Notes under the pieces: model-generated
Databases searched by the model: none
Seen by the model: only the letters and a program-made list of their open reading frames with translations
Told to the model about the DNA's origin: nothing
Assembly: GCA_023954015.1 (NCBI GenBank)
Contig: JAMLIS010000006.1
Coordinates: 124,001 to 188,000 of the forward strand
Length of the DNA: 64,000 bases
Source of the DNA: Burkholderiaceae bacterium
GTDB taxonomy: Bacteria > Pseudomonadota > Gammaproteobacteria > Burkholderiales > Burkholderiaceae_E
Reading direction: 5' to 3'
Part shown: positions 50,041 through 61,266 of the stretch, piece by piece
How positions within the stretch are numbered: the stretch's first letter is position 1
How the letters are laid out: the number at the start of each line of letters is the position of its first letter
Translations under genes and position numbers: made by a program

Positions 50041-50955
50041 GCGCTTTCGAGATGACTGCCGGGTGGCTGTGCTTTCACCCCGACCCTTCCACGCCGCGCT
50101 TTCGCGTGCCGCCCGGTGCGGTCGATGCGCACTGCCACGTCTTCGGTCCGGGCGAGCGCTTTCCCTACGCGCCCGAGCGCAAGTACACGCCGTGCGATGC
50201 CTCGCGCGAGCAGCTCTTCGCGCTGCGCGATCGTCTCGGCTTCGCGCGCAACGTGATCGTGCAGGCCACCTGCCACGGCGCCGACAACCGCGCGCTCGTC
50301 GACGCGCTGGTCCACTCGGGCGGTCGCGCCCGCGGCGTCGCCACCGTGCGCCGCGACGTCTCCGACGACGAGTTGCGCGCGATGCACGAGGCCGGCGTGC
50401 GCGGCGTTCGCTTCAATTTCGTGCGCAGGCTCGTCGATTTCACGCCGCGCGAGACGCTCGAGGAGATCGCGCATCGCATCGCGCCGCTCGGCTGGCACGT
50501 CGTCGTCTATTTCGAGGCACGCGACCTGCCCGAACTGTGGGAGTTCTTCACCGCACTGCCCACCGTCGTGGTCGTCGACCACATGGGCCGCCCCGACGTG
50601 TCGAAGCCGCTCGACGGACCCGAGTTCGAGCGCTTCGTGCGCCTGATGCGCGAGCACCCGAACGTCTGGTCGAAGGTGAGCTGCCCCGAGCGGCTGAGCG
50701 TCTCGGGACCGCCCGCGCTCGACGGCGAGCAAGACGCGTACCGCGACGTCGTTCCCTTCGCGCGACACATCGTCGAGTCCTTTCCCGAGCGCGTGCTGTG
50801 GGGCACCGACTGGCCGCATCCGAACCTGAAGGACCACATGCCCGACGACGGCCTGCTGGTCGACTTCATTCCGCACATCGCACGCACGGACGATTTGCAG
50901 CGCAGGCTGCTGGTCGATAATCCGATGCGTCTGTACTGGCCCGAGGAGAGCAACG

Positions 50956-50969
<14 letters not shown>
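50037..50969 (+). CDS. ligI: 2-pyrone-4,6-dicarboxylate hydrolase
   Basis: LigI hydrolyses 2-pyrone-4,6-dicarboxylate to 4-oxalomesaconate/4-carboxy-2-hydroxymuconate. The 310-residue amidohydrolase has GAVDAHCHVFGP with the paired histidines (residues about 29-35), VRGVRFNFVRRLVD, VVVDHMGRPD, and LWGTDWPHPN with the essential aspartate. GTG 50037 is used: it overlaps the previous stop as GTGA and follows AAGGAG. ligA begins 14 bp before its end. Confidence 0.94.
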
Positions 50970-53206
<2,237 letters not shown>

Positions 53207-53249
53207 GCCGTCGCGCAGCACGCCGCGAAGCACCCGCACGAGGCCGGGC

Positions 53250-54239
53250 ATGCACACGCGCCGCATCGGCTCGCTCGAGGTGTCGGCGATCGGCCTGGGG
53301 TGCATGAGCCTGAGCCACGCGTACGCCCCGCGCCCGTCTCCGGACACCGCTGCAGCGCTGCTGCGCGCGGCGCTCGACGCGGGCGTCACGCTCTTCGACA
53401 CGGCAATGCTGTACGGCGCTGGTGCGAACGAGGCGCTCGTCGGACGCACGCTCGGCGCGCATCGCCCCCGCTGCGTGCTCGCTTCGAAAGGCGGCATGGG
53501 CGTGGTCGACGGCAGGCGCGCGATCGACGGGCGCCCGCAGACGATCCGGCAGAACTGCGACGAAAGCCTTGCGCGGCTCGGCACCGACGTCATCGATCTC
53601 TACTACCTGCACAGGCTCGACGCGCAGGTGCCGGTCGAGGAAAGCGTCGGCGCGATGGCCGGGCTCGTGCGCGCCGGCAAGGTGCGCGAGATCGGCCTGT
53701 CGGAAGTCTCGGCGGCGACGCTGCGCCGCGCGCACGCCGTGCACCCGATCGCTGCCGTGCAGAACGAATATTCGCTGTGGACGCGCAACGTCGAGATCGC
53801 CGTGCTCGATGCGTGTCGCGAACTGGGTATCTCGCTTGTCGCCTTCAGCCCGCTCGCGCGGGGCTTCCTGACCGGCACGCTGCGCGATCCGTCGACGCTG
53901 CCGCCGTCCGACATCCGGCGCGGCATGCCGCGCTTCGAGCCGCCGCACTGGGAAGCCAACCTGCGCCTGCTCGAGCCGTACCGGCTGCTCGCCAACGAGG
54001 CGCACTGCACGATGGCGCAACTCGCGCTCGCCTGGCTGCTGGCACGGGACGAAGCCGTCGTTCCGATCCCCGGAACGACGAGCGTGGCGCACCTGCACGA
54101 GAATCTCGGCGCCGTCGACATCGCGTTGTCGGCGGATCTCGTCGCGCGCATCGGTGCGTCGATCAACCAGCGCAACGTCTCCGGACCGCGCTACGCGCCC
54201 GAACGGCAGGCGGACATCGACACCGAGGACTTCGAGTAG
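53250..54239 (+). CDS. Aldo/keto reductase at the end of the lig cluster
   Basis: The 329-residue NADPH-dependent reductase has the TIM-barrel catalytic tetrad in order: FDTAMLYGAGANEALVG (Asp, Tyr), ASKGGMG (Lys) and LYYLHRLD (His). The cofactor motif VPIPGTTSVAHLHENL lies near the C-terminus. It resembles the AKR13/YajO-type group. Lying 43 bp after ligC on the same strand, it is probably co-transcribed; it may remove aldehydes formed during lignin-aromatic breakdown, but no substrate can be assigned. Confidence 0.85.
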   Translation: MHTRRIGSLEVSAIGLGCMSLSHAYAPRPSPDTAAALLRAALDAGVTLFDTAMLYGAGANEALVGRTLGAHRPRCVLASKGGMGVVDGRRAIDGRPQTIRQNCDESLARLGTDVIDLYYLHRLDAQVPVEESVGAMAGLVRAGKVREIGLSEVSAATLRRAHAVHPIAAVQNEYSLWTRNVEIAVLDACRELGISLVAFSPLARGFLTGTLRDPSTLPPSDIRRGMPRFEPPHWEANLRLLEPYRLLANEAHCTMAQLALAWLLARDEAVVPIPGTTSVAHLHENLGAVDIALSADLVARIGASINQRNVSGPRYAPERQADIDTEDFE

Positions 54240-54325
54240 CGGGACAAGCGCGGGTCCCCTCGGCGCCTGCCGGTCGCATCGTGTGCCGCCGGCGCCGCGG
54301 GTCGGGTGCCGACGCGGCAGCCGCG

Positions 54326-55936
54326 ATGTCCACGAAGGTGTCGACGATCGGGGTACACTGCCCGGCGATCCGGCATCACCCAGTGGCACTCGACGCGTTC
54401 ATCGACAGCCGCCGCGTCGCCGACGGCGAGCGGATTTCGGCCGACGTCTGCATCATCGGTGCAGGCGCGGCCGGGATCACGATCGCTCGGGAACTGATCG
54501 GCCTGAACGCGTCGGTCGTGCTGCTCGAGAGCGGCGGCATCGAGTTCGATGCACGCGCGCAGGAGCTCGGCAGGGCCGAGATCGACGGACGCCGGATCGA
54601 CGACGACCTCTCCGGACGAATGCGCCGATTCGGCGGCGCCACGCATCTCTGGGGAGGTCACTGCGTTCCGCTGCAGGCCGGCGACTTCGAGAAACGCGAA
54701 GGCATTCCATACAGCGGCTGGCCTTTCGACTACGAAAGCATCGTTCCGTACTATCGGCGAGCGCACCGGCTGCTGCGCATCGGCGAATTCGACTACGACG
54801 CGCAGCGCATCGCGAGAGCGCTGGGGCTCGCACTGTTTCCCTTCGATCCGACAGTGGCCTGCTCGACGGTGTCGCGCTACCACGCGATGCGTTTCGGGCC
54901 CGAGTTCGCGCAGGTGCTGAACGACGCGCCCAATCTTCGGGTCATGCTCTACGCCAATGTCACGTCGATCCACCTGCGCCCCGCGAGCAGCGCCGTCGAC
55001 CACGTTCTCGTGCACACGCTGGCGGGCAATTCGTTGCGCGTGGCGGCCCGGACCTTCGTGCTCGCCGCCGGCGGCATCGACAATGCCCGCATCCTGCTGG
55101 CCAGCAATCGCGATCGACCCCGCGGCCTGGGCAACCAGAACGACCTCGTCGGCCGCTTCTTCCAAGGGCATATCTGGTATCGCGCCAGCCGCATCGTTCC
55201 CGCCGCGAATCACCGATTCCTGCGCGCCTACGTCGACCGGTTTCCGTACGAGGAGTCGGCGGTCGTCGGCTTTCACGTGGCACTGCCGGAACGCCTTTGC
55301 ATCGCGCGCGGGCTGCCGATGTACAGGACCGAATTCGCCGCCGGCTCGTTCCTGATCGACGCGGGCAACCAGGTGCAGCGTGCATTCGCCGGCAAAGAGC
55401 GGCTCGATGCGCGCAGCATCGGAATGCTCGCCGCGCATCCGTTGGCGACCGCCAACCGGCTCTTGTGCCGTGCCGAGCCGACGTCCGACTACTACCATCT
55501 GGACAACTACCCGGAGCACCTGCCGAACCCGGACAGCCGCATCCTTCTCTCCGAAAGGCGGGACGAGCTCGGGCAGCCGCGCTCGAAGATCCGCTGGCGC
55601 ATCTCCGCACAGGACAAGCGGGGTCTCATCGAAGCGCAGCACATCCTCGCCGGCGAAGTCGGGCACAGCGGCTACGGGCGCATGCGGATCGAGATACCCG
55701 AGCACGAGGAACACCTTCTGGAAGGCGCCCATTCGGGTTATCACCATATCGGCACCACGCGGATGCATGACGATACTCGCCAGGGCGTGGTCGACCGCAA
55801 CGCCCGCGTGCACGACGTCGCCAACCTCTACGTGGCGGGATCTTCCGTGTTCCCCACCGGCGGCTGGCCGAATCCGACGCTGACGATCGTCGCGCTGTCG
55901 ATGCGCCTGGCCGATCACCTGAAGAACCTGCTCTGA
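54326..55936 (+). CDS. GMC-family FAD-dependent oxidoreductase
   Basis: The product is 536 residues from ATG 54326, or 517 from GTG 54383. The GTG sits closer to the family N-terminus and lies after a TACACT (54354-54359), so the start is unresolved. FAD binding is seen in ADVCIIGAGAAGITIA, GGATHLWGG and VLAAGGIDNARILL. The GMC C-terminal domain has HHIGTTRMH and SSVFPTGGWPNPTLTIVAL, as in gluconate/choline-type dehydrogenases. It has no export signal, but the next gene encodes a Tat-signal partner, a layout known for periplasmic flavin dehydrogenases. Substrate unknown. Confidence 0.8.
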   Translation: MSTKVSTIGVHCPAIRHHPVALDAFIDSRRVADGERISADVCIIGAGAAGITIARELIGLNASVVLLESGGIEFDARAQELGRAEIDGRRIDDDLSGRMRRFGGATHLWGGHCVPLQAGDFEKREGIPYSGWPFDYESIVPYYRRAHRLLRIGEFDYDAQRIARALGLALFPFDPTVACSTVSRYHAMRFGPEFAQVLNDAPNLRVMLYANVTSIHLRPASSAVDHVLVHTLAGNSLRVAARTFVLAAGGIDNARILLASNRDRPRGLGNQNDLVGRFFQGHIWYRASRIVPAANHRFLRAYVDRFPYEESAVVGFHVALPERLCIARGLPMYRTEFAAGSFLIDAGNQVQRAFAGKERLDARSIGMLAAHPLATANRLLCRAEPTSDYYHLDNYPEHLPNPDSRILLSERRDELGQPRSKIRWRISAQDKRGLIEAQHILAGEVGHSGYGRMRIEIPEHEEHLLEGAHSGYHHIGTTRMHDDTRQGVVDRNARVHDVANLYVAGSSVFPTGGWPNPTLTIVALSMRLADHLKNLL

Positions 55937-56421
55937 TGTCCGGGAGCTCGCAGATGCCGGAACGCTCCGCCAAGCCGCGCCGACGAATGCTCGCGGGAGC
56001 AGCGGGCCTGTCCGCGGCGGCAGGAACCGCATGGTTGGAACGCGAATCGCTGTTGCGCCGCGCGTGCTCGGCGTCAGGCGCCGATGGCGCGGGCAATGCG
56101 CGCACGCGTGCCGGCGCCGCGTACCTGCGCGCCTTTCCGCACGAAGCAGACGTCGCTCGACTGCGGCGTTCGCTGCGGTCGGCACTCCGGTGCGCAACCG
56201 ACCTTGCGGACGGGATTCCTCCGGCCGAGCTGTGTGCACGACTCGATGCGCGCATTCGCGACGACTTCGCCGAGCACGCGACGGTGAGCCTCGACGGGTG
56301 GCTGCTGTCGCGCACGGAGTTGCGCCTGTGTGCACTGGAGTATCTCGATTCGCGCCTGGCGACCGGGGGGAGCGTCGAGTTCCTGCCGAAAGTCACGGCG
56401 AACCGCGGTGAGCACGTCTAA
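55936..56421 (+). CDS. Small Tat-signal protein paired with the GMC oxidoreductase
   Basis: A 161-residue protein not clearly assignable. Its N-terminus has KPRRRMLAGAAGLSAAAG, a twin-arginine-type signal, followed by a helical domain with RAFPHEADVARLRRSL and VSLDGWLLSRTELRLCALEYL. The start ATG shares one base with the GMC stop codon (TGATG), so the two are tightly coupled. By analogy with gluconate/fructose dehydrogenase small subunits, it may carry the folded flavoprotein through the Tat system. Starts at 55936 or 55954. Confidence 0.62.
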   Translation: MSGSSQMPERSAKPRRRMLAGAAGLSAAAGTAWLERESLLRRACSASGADGAGNARTRAGAAYLRAFPHEADVARLRRSLRSALRCATDLADGIPPAELCARLDARIRDDFAEHATVSLDGWLLSRTELRLCALEYLDSRLATGGSVEFLPKVTANRGEHV

Positions 56422-56501
56422 CCTCTGCAAGCACGACGAATCGCGCCGAGGCACCTTCGGTCGACGACGACAGTGTCGGCGCACATGACGAGCCTTTCCC
56501 G

Positions 56502-57662
56502 ATGTCGGATCTGTCCACGATCGAATCGCACGCACACGAAGGCATTCTGGCGAAGCCGTCAGGCACGCCGGGGAGCGCCGCCGAGCTGGCGATCGTGGTC
56601 CCGACGTTCAACGAACGCGGAAACGTCGCGCAACTGGTGCTGTGCCTCGAGCGGGCGCTCGAAGGCCTGCGCTGGGAAGTCGTCTTCGTCGACGACGATT
56701 CGCCCGACCAGACGGCCGAAGCGGTGCGCGCGATCGCGCGCAACGATCCGCGCGTTCGCGTGGTGCAGCGGCTCGGCCGCCGAGGCCTGTCTTCGGCGTG
56801 CGTCGAGGGGGTACTCGCCACCAGCGCGCCGCTCGTCGCCGTCATGGACGGCGATCTGCAGCACGACGAATCGATCCTGCGCGACATGCGGGCGGCGCTG
56901 CTCAGCGGCAGCTTCGACGTCGCGATCGGCAGCCGCTACGTGGCGGGAGGAAGCACCGGGCAGTGGGACGGGCGGCGCCTCGCGATCAGCCGCTTCGCCA
57001 CGGCACTGAGCCATCTCGTCGTTCCTGCCGGCCTCGCCGACCCGATGAGCGGATTCTTCATGATCCGCCGCGAGGCGTTCATGGACTCGGCACGCAACCT
57101 CTCGTCGATCGGCTTCAAGATCCTCGTCGACCTGTTCGCGTCGAGCCCGCGGCCGCTGCGCTTCATCGAGATTCCGTACCGATTCCGCGACCGTCGTTCC
57201 GGCGAAAGCAAGCTCGACGGGCTGGTCGCCTGGGAGTACCTGCTGCTGCTGACCGACAAGCTCGTCGGGCGCTGGGTTCCGGCGCGCTTTCTCTCCTTCG
57301 CTTTCATCGGCGGGCTCGGCGTGTTCGTACACATGGCCGTCCTGGCATCGCTGTACCGATCTGCCGCACTGGCCTTCGTCCCCGCGCAGGCCGTGGCCAC
57401 CGCGGTGGCAATGGTCTTCAATTTCTTCGTGAACAACAGCCTCACGTACCGCGCTTCGCGCCTGCGCGGCTGGCGTCTCCTGCCCGGCCTCGCCAGTTTC
57501 ATGCTCGCCTGCAGCATCGGGGCGGTCGCCAACGTCGGCGTGGCCGGGTACCTGTTCGAGCACGACCAGGGATGGGTACCGGCGGCGCTCGCCGGCATCC
57601 TGCTGGGAGCCGTCTGGAACTACGCAGCCACGTCCTTCTACACCTGGGGACGCCGTGCGTGA
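56502..57662 (+). CDS. Polyprenyl-phosphate glycosyltransferase (GT2) fused to a GtrA-like membrane domain
   Basis: The 386-residue protein joins two domains. Residues about 25-255 form a dolichyl-phosphate mannose synthase-like GT2 enzyme (IVVPTFNERGNV, VVFVDDDSPDQT, the metal motif VMDGDLQHDE, and RFRDRRSGESKLD). Residues about 260-385 form four hydrophobic helices of the GtrA type (FIGGLGVFVHMAV, FNFFVNNSLTYR). Such fusions make polyprenyl-phosphate sugars and help move them across the membrane. It overlaps the next gene by 8 bp, pairing donor synthesis with a GT39-like transferase. Confidence 0.87.
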   Translation: MSDLSTIESHAHEGILAKPSGTPGSAAELAIVVPTFNERGNVAQLVLCLERALEGLRWEVVFVDDDSPDQTAEAVRAIARNDPRVRVVQRLGRRGLSSACVEGVLATSAPLVAVMDGDLQHDESILRDMRAALLSGSFDVAIGSRYVAGGSTGQWDGRRLAISRFATALSHLVVPAGLADPMSGFFMIRREAFMDSARNLSSIGFKILVDLFASSPRPLRFIEIPYRFRDRRSGESKLDGLVAWEYLLLLTDKLVGRWVPARFLSFAFIGGLGVFVHMAVLASLYRSAALAFVPAQAVATAVAMVFNFFVNNSLTYRASRLRGWRLLPGLASFMLACSIGAVANVGVAGYLFEHDQGWVPAALAGILLGAVWNYAATSFYTWGRRA

Positions 57663-59277
57663 AGAGCAGGTCGCGGCAGAGCTGCCGCAACGTGGGCTCG
57701 GCGGCGCGGCTGCCGATCGCACCGGCAACGGACCCCCGTTCGCACTGGCCATCGTCGCCCTGTTCGGTTTCGCCGCGGTCGCGTTCGTCCATCGCGGGAT
57801 GGTCTTCGGCTCCGACCAGGCGCTGTTCCTGGACTATGCCGCGGCCCTGCGGTCCGGGGGCGTTCTCTACGTCGATGTCTGGGACAACAAGCAGCCGGGC
57901 ATCTTCTGGCTCTACGCACTGGCCAACCTGCTCTTCGGCGACGGATGGCACGGAGTGCGCGTCGGTTATGCGCTGTGGCTCGGTGCGGCCGGCGCAGCGG
58001 TCGCCGCGCTGCTGCGCTTCGCGCGTCCGCGATCGCCGGCGTGGATCTGGGGTCCGATTTTCACCGTCGGCGTGCTTTCGCTGCGCACCGATTCCGACCT
58101 GCCCGCGCAGATCGAGGTGCTCACCGGATTGCCGCTCGCGACGCTGCTGCTGCTGTGCGCGACGCTGCCGGCGTCACCGCAACGACGCAGCCAGCGGTGG
58201 CTCGCCGCAGGCGCCGTCGCCGCGGGCCTCGCGCTGCTCAAGCTCGTGCTGCTGCCGGTAGCGGCGGCGATCGTCTGCTGCGCGCTCGCCTGGCACTGGG
58301 CGCGCCGCGATCTCGCCGCGCGCGATCTGCTGCGGGCGGCATTCGCGATGGGCGCGGGCGCGGCGCTCGCCCTCATGCCGGTCGCCGTGCACTTCTGGTG
58401 GCACGGCGCGATGGCCGAGTTCCTGTGGACGACCTTCGAATATCCGCGCCTGGCGGTTCGCGAGATCCAGGGGCAGCGACCGGAGATACTCGTCGCCGCG
58501 CTGCGTTGGCTGTTCATGTCGACGGCGGGCCTGCTGCCCGCCGCGATGCTCGCGCTGTGGTCGGCTCGCGGCCGCTGGCGCACGCGCGAGGGGCTGCTGA
58601 CGCTCGCCTGCGCAGCGTGGGCGGCCAGCGCACTGGGGGTGATCGTGCTGCAGCGATTCTCCTGGTGGCCGTACCACATGGCGATGGTCGTCTGGCCGAT
58701 CGGAATCCTGGCAGCGCTCGGACTGTCGTCGCGCCCCGCCGGCGAGCGGCGGCTGGGCGGTGTCGCGACGGGCATCGCCGCGGCGTTCCTGATGGCGCAC
58801 GTCGCGTGGTTCGGCGCAAAAGTGCTTCGATCGCCCGACTGGCCTCTCGATGCAGCATCCACATCAGCGCTCGAAACGGCGCGGCGCGTGGCCGCTGCGG
58901 CCAATGCGCCGTGCCGATCGATCTATGCGATCGGCGACTACCCGGGCGTGGTCGACGCGACCGGGCTTCGCCAGGCGCTCCCGACGCAAGGCGTCTTCCC
59001 CGGCGCCTGGCTGCCCGCGCAGGTGCAGCGGATGCCGCAGCAACTCGCCGACGTGCGACCCGATCTGGTCTACGTCGACCCGTTCATGCGGGAACGGCTG
59101 CAGCTCGCGCATCCCGGGTTCTTCGCACGGATCGATGCCTGGCTCGCCGACGACTACGTGCATCGAGCGACCGATGCGCACGGCGGCAACTGGTGGGAAC
59201 GGCGCGGCGAGCGAGGCGGCGGCGATTGCGTGCCGCGGCCGCGGTTCCGCATTCCCGAAAGCACGCCCCGGCAATAG
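57655..59277 (+). CDS. GT39/ArnT-like integral membrane glycosyltransferase
   Basis: A 540-residue polytopic protein starting at GTG 57655. About eleven hydrophobic helices follow a first periplasmic loop carrying DYAAALRSGGVLYVDVWDNKQPG (acidic residues as in the DE-type motif of GT39/ArnT enzymes). The last ~130 residues form a soluble periplasmic domain. It would take a sugar from the polyprenyl phosphate made by the preceding gene and add it to a lipid or protein acceptor. Acceptor and sugar are unknown. Confidence 0.78.
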   Translation: MREEQVAAELPQRGLGGAAADRTGNGPPFALAIVALFGFAAVAFVHRGMVFGSDQALFLDYAAALRSGGVLYVDVWDNKQPGIFWLYALANLLFGDGWHGVRVGYALWLGAAGAAVAALLRFARPRSPAWIWGPIFTVGVLSLRTDSDLPAQIEVLTGLPLATLLLLCATLPASPQRRSQRWLAAGAVAAGLALLKLVLLPVAAAIVCCALAWHWARRDLAARDLLRAAFAMGAGAALALMPVAVHFWWHGAMAEFLWTTFEYPRLAVREIQGQRPEILVAALRWLFMSTAGLLPAAMLALWSARGRWRTREGLLTLACAAWAASALGVIVLQRFSWWPYHMAMVVWPIGILAALGLSSRPAGERRLGGVATGIAAAFLMAHVAWFGAKVLRSPDWPLDAASTSALETARRVAAAANAPCRSIYAIGDYPGVVDATGLRQALPTQGVFPGAWLPAQVQRMPQQLADVRPDLVYVDPFMRERLQLAHPGFFARIDAWLADDYVHRATDAHGGNWWERRGERGGGDCVPRPRFRIPESTPRQ

Positions 59278-59294
59278 CGGGACGCGCGCGGCGG

Positions 59295-60626
59295 CTACAG
59301 GATGTAGCGCGCCAGGTCCTCGCTCTTCGCCAGCGCCCCGAGCCGCCCGTCGACGAACGCCGCGTCGACCACTACGGTCTCGCCGCCGCGGCGCGTCGCC
59401 TCGAAGGACACCTCCTCGAGCAGCTTCTCCATCACCGTGGAGAGCCGGCGCGCGCCGATGTTCTCGGTCTTCTCGTTCACCGCCGACGCGATCTCGGCCA
59501 GGCGTCGCACGCCGTCGGGCTCGAAGCGCAGCTGCACGCCTTCGGTGGCGAGCAGCGCCTCGTACTGCTTGGTCAGGCTCGCGTCGGTGTCGACGAGAAT
59601 GCGGACGAAGTCGTCGGCCGACAACGAAGCCAGCTCGACGCGGATCGGCAGGCGCCCCTGCAGCTCGGGAACGAGATCCGACGGGCGCGACAGGTGGAAC
59701 GCGCCCGAGGCGATGAACAGGATGTGGTCGGTGCGCACGACGCCGTAGCGCGTATTCACCGCGGTGCCCTCGACCAGCGGCAGCAGGTCGCGCTGCACGC
59801 CCTGGCGCGAGACATCGGCGCCGTGCATCTCGCCGCGGGTGGCGACCTTGTCGATCTCGTCGATGAAGACGATGCCGTTCTGCTCGACGCTGGTGATCGC
59901 CTGCGCCTTGATCGCGTCGTCGTCGACGAGCTTGGAAGCCTCTTCGTCGGCGAGCAGCTTCATCGCATCGCGGATGCGCAGCCTGCGCGGCTTGCGCCGC
60001 CCGGGAAGACTGGAGAACAGCGACTGCAGCTGCTGCGTCATCTCCTCCATGCCGGCCGGGCCCATCAGCTCCATCGCGTGCAGCTGCGAGGCGAGCTCGA
60101 TCTCGATCTCCTTGTCGTCGAGTTCGCCCTCGCGCAGCTTCTTGCGGAACTTCTGGCGCGTGGCCGAATCGACCGACTCGCCCGACTCGCCGGTGAAGCC
60201 GACGCTGCGCGGCGGCGGCAGCAGGGCATCGAGCACCCGGTCCTCGGCGGCGTCGAGCGCCCGCTGGCGGAACTTCGCCGTTTCCTGCTCGCGTGTCTGC
60301 TTGACGGCGATCTCGACCAGGTCGCGGATGATCGTGTCGACGTCGCGTCCGACGTAGCCCACCTCGGTGAACTTCGTCGCCTCCACCTTGATGAACGGCG
60401 CGTTCGCCAGGCGCGCCAGGCGCCGTGCGATCTCGGTCTTGCCCACGCCGGTCGGTCCGATCATCAGGATGTTCTTCGGCGTGATCTCCTGGCGCAGCGG
60501 TTCGGACACCTGCTGGCGGCGCCAGCGGTTGCGCAACGCGATGGCAACGGCGCGCTTGGCGCTGTCCTGGCCGACGATATGCTTGTCCAGCTCGGAGACG
60601 ATCTCCGCGGGGGTCATCTGGGTCAT
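59295..60626 (-). CDS. hslU: ATP-dependent protease ATPase subunit HslU
   Basis: HslU is the AAA+ unfoldase of the HslUV (ClpYQ) heat-shock protease. The 443-residue product has the N-terminal [17 protein letters not shown], Walker [12 protein letters not shown], pore loop EVGYVGRDV (the GYVG motif), a long I domain, Walker [12 protein letters not shown] and the C-terminal EDLARYIL that docks into HslV. ATG 60626 is chosen (MTQMTP). It lies 28 bp after hslV and shares its heat-shock promoter. Confidence 0.97.
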   Translation of the reverse strand: MTQMTPAEIVSELDKHIVGQDSAKRAVAIALRNRWRRQQVSEPLRQEITPKNILMIGPTGVGKTEIARRLARLANAPFIKVEATKFTEVGYVGRDVDTIIRDLVEIAVKQTREQETAKFRQRALDAAEDRVLDALLPPPRSVGFTGESGESVDSATRQKFRKKLREGELDDKEIEIELASQLHAMELMGPAGMEEMTQQLQSLFSSLPGRRKPRRLRIRDAMKLLADEEASKLVDDDAIKAQAITSVEQNGIVFIDEIDKVATRGEMHGADVSRQGVQRDLLPLVEGTAVNTRYGVVRTDHILFIASGAFHLSRPSDLVPELQGRLPIRVELASLSADDFVRILVDTDASLTKQYEALLATEGVQLRFEPDGVRRLAEIASAVNEKTENIGARRLSTVMEKLLEEVSFEATRRGGETVVVDAAFVDGRLGALAKSEDLARYIL

Positions 60627-60654
60627 CGTGTCTGGCACGAGACGCCGGCCCTGT

Positions 60655-61191
60655 TCAGGCGAGCGTCTCGATGCTGTGCTGCTGGTTGGTGTAGATGCAC
60701 AGTTCGGCGGCGATGGCGAGCGACTTGCGCACGATCGTCTCGGCGTCGAACTCGGTGTTCTCGAGCAGAGCGAGCGCGGCCGACTGCGCATAGGGGCCGC
60801 CGCTGCCGATCGCGACCAGGCCACGCTCGGGTTCGAGCACGTCGCCGTTTCCGGTGAGTATCAGCGAGGCGTCACGATCGGCCACGGCGAGCATCGCCTC
60901 GAGCCGGCGCAGCATGCGATCGGTGCGCCAGTCTTTTGCGAGCTCCACCGCCGCACGCACGAGATGGCCCGAGTGCTTCTCGAGCTTCGCCTCGAAGCGC
61001 TCGAACAGCGTGAAAGCGTCGGCGGTGCCGCCGGCGAAGCCGGCCAGCACGCGGCCATCGTGCAATCGACGCACCTTGCGGGCGCCCGCCTTGATGATCA
61101 CCGAACCGAGGGTTACCTGTCCGTCGCCCCCCAGCGCGACCTGCGAGCCGCGCCGCACCGAGACGATCGTCGTACCGTGGAACTGTTCCAT
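60655..61191 (-). CDS. hslV: ATP-dependent protease peptidase subunit HslV
   Basis: HslV is the threonine peptidase partner of HslU. The 178-residue precursor begins [15 protein letters not shown], where cleavage before a threonine exposes the nucleophile. [22 protein letters not shown] and [16 protein letters not shown] complete the proteasome-beta signature. There is no ribosome site before ATG 61191; only 8 bp separate it from a sigma-32-like -10, so its mRNA may be nearly leaderless. Confidence 0.97.
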   Translation of the reverse strand: MEQFHGTTIVSVRRGSQVALGGDGQVTLGSVIIKAGARKVRRLHDGRVLAGFAGGTADAFTLFERFEAKLEKHSGHLVRAAVELAKDWRTDRMLRRLEAMLAVADRDASLILTGNGDVLEPERGLVAIGSGGPYAQSAALALLENTEFDAETIVRKSLAIAAELCIYTNQQHSIETLA

Positions 61192-61199
61192 GCGAGTCG

Positions 61200-61227
61200 A
61201 TATGGGGTCGCATCGGCGCGCGACAAG
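61200..61227 (-). promoter_or_regulatory. Sigma-32-type heat-shock promoter of hslVU
   Basis: Read on the minus strand, CTTGTC (61227-61222) is followed after exactly 14 bp by CCCCATAT (61207-61200). This matches the sigma-32 consensus CTTGAA-N13-14-CCCCATNT at all but two -35 positions. It directly precedes hslV, a classic sigma-32 target. RpoH is encoded at 15.2 kb in this window. Confidence 0.8.
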
Positions 61228-61266
61228 ACCCGGCAGGGCCGGGTCCGCCCAGGTCGGGCTCCGGAT

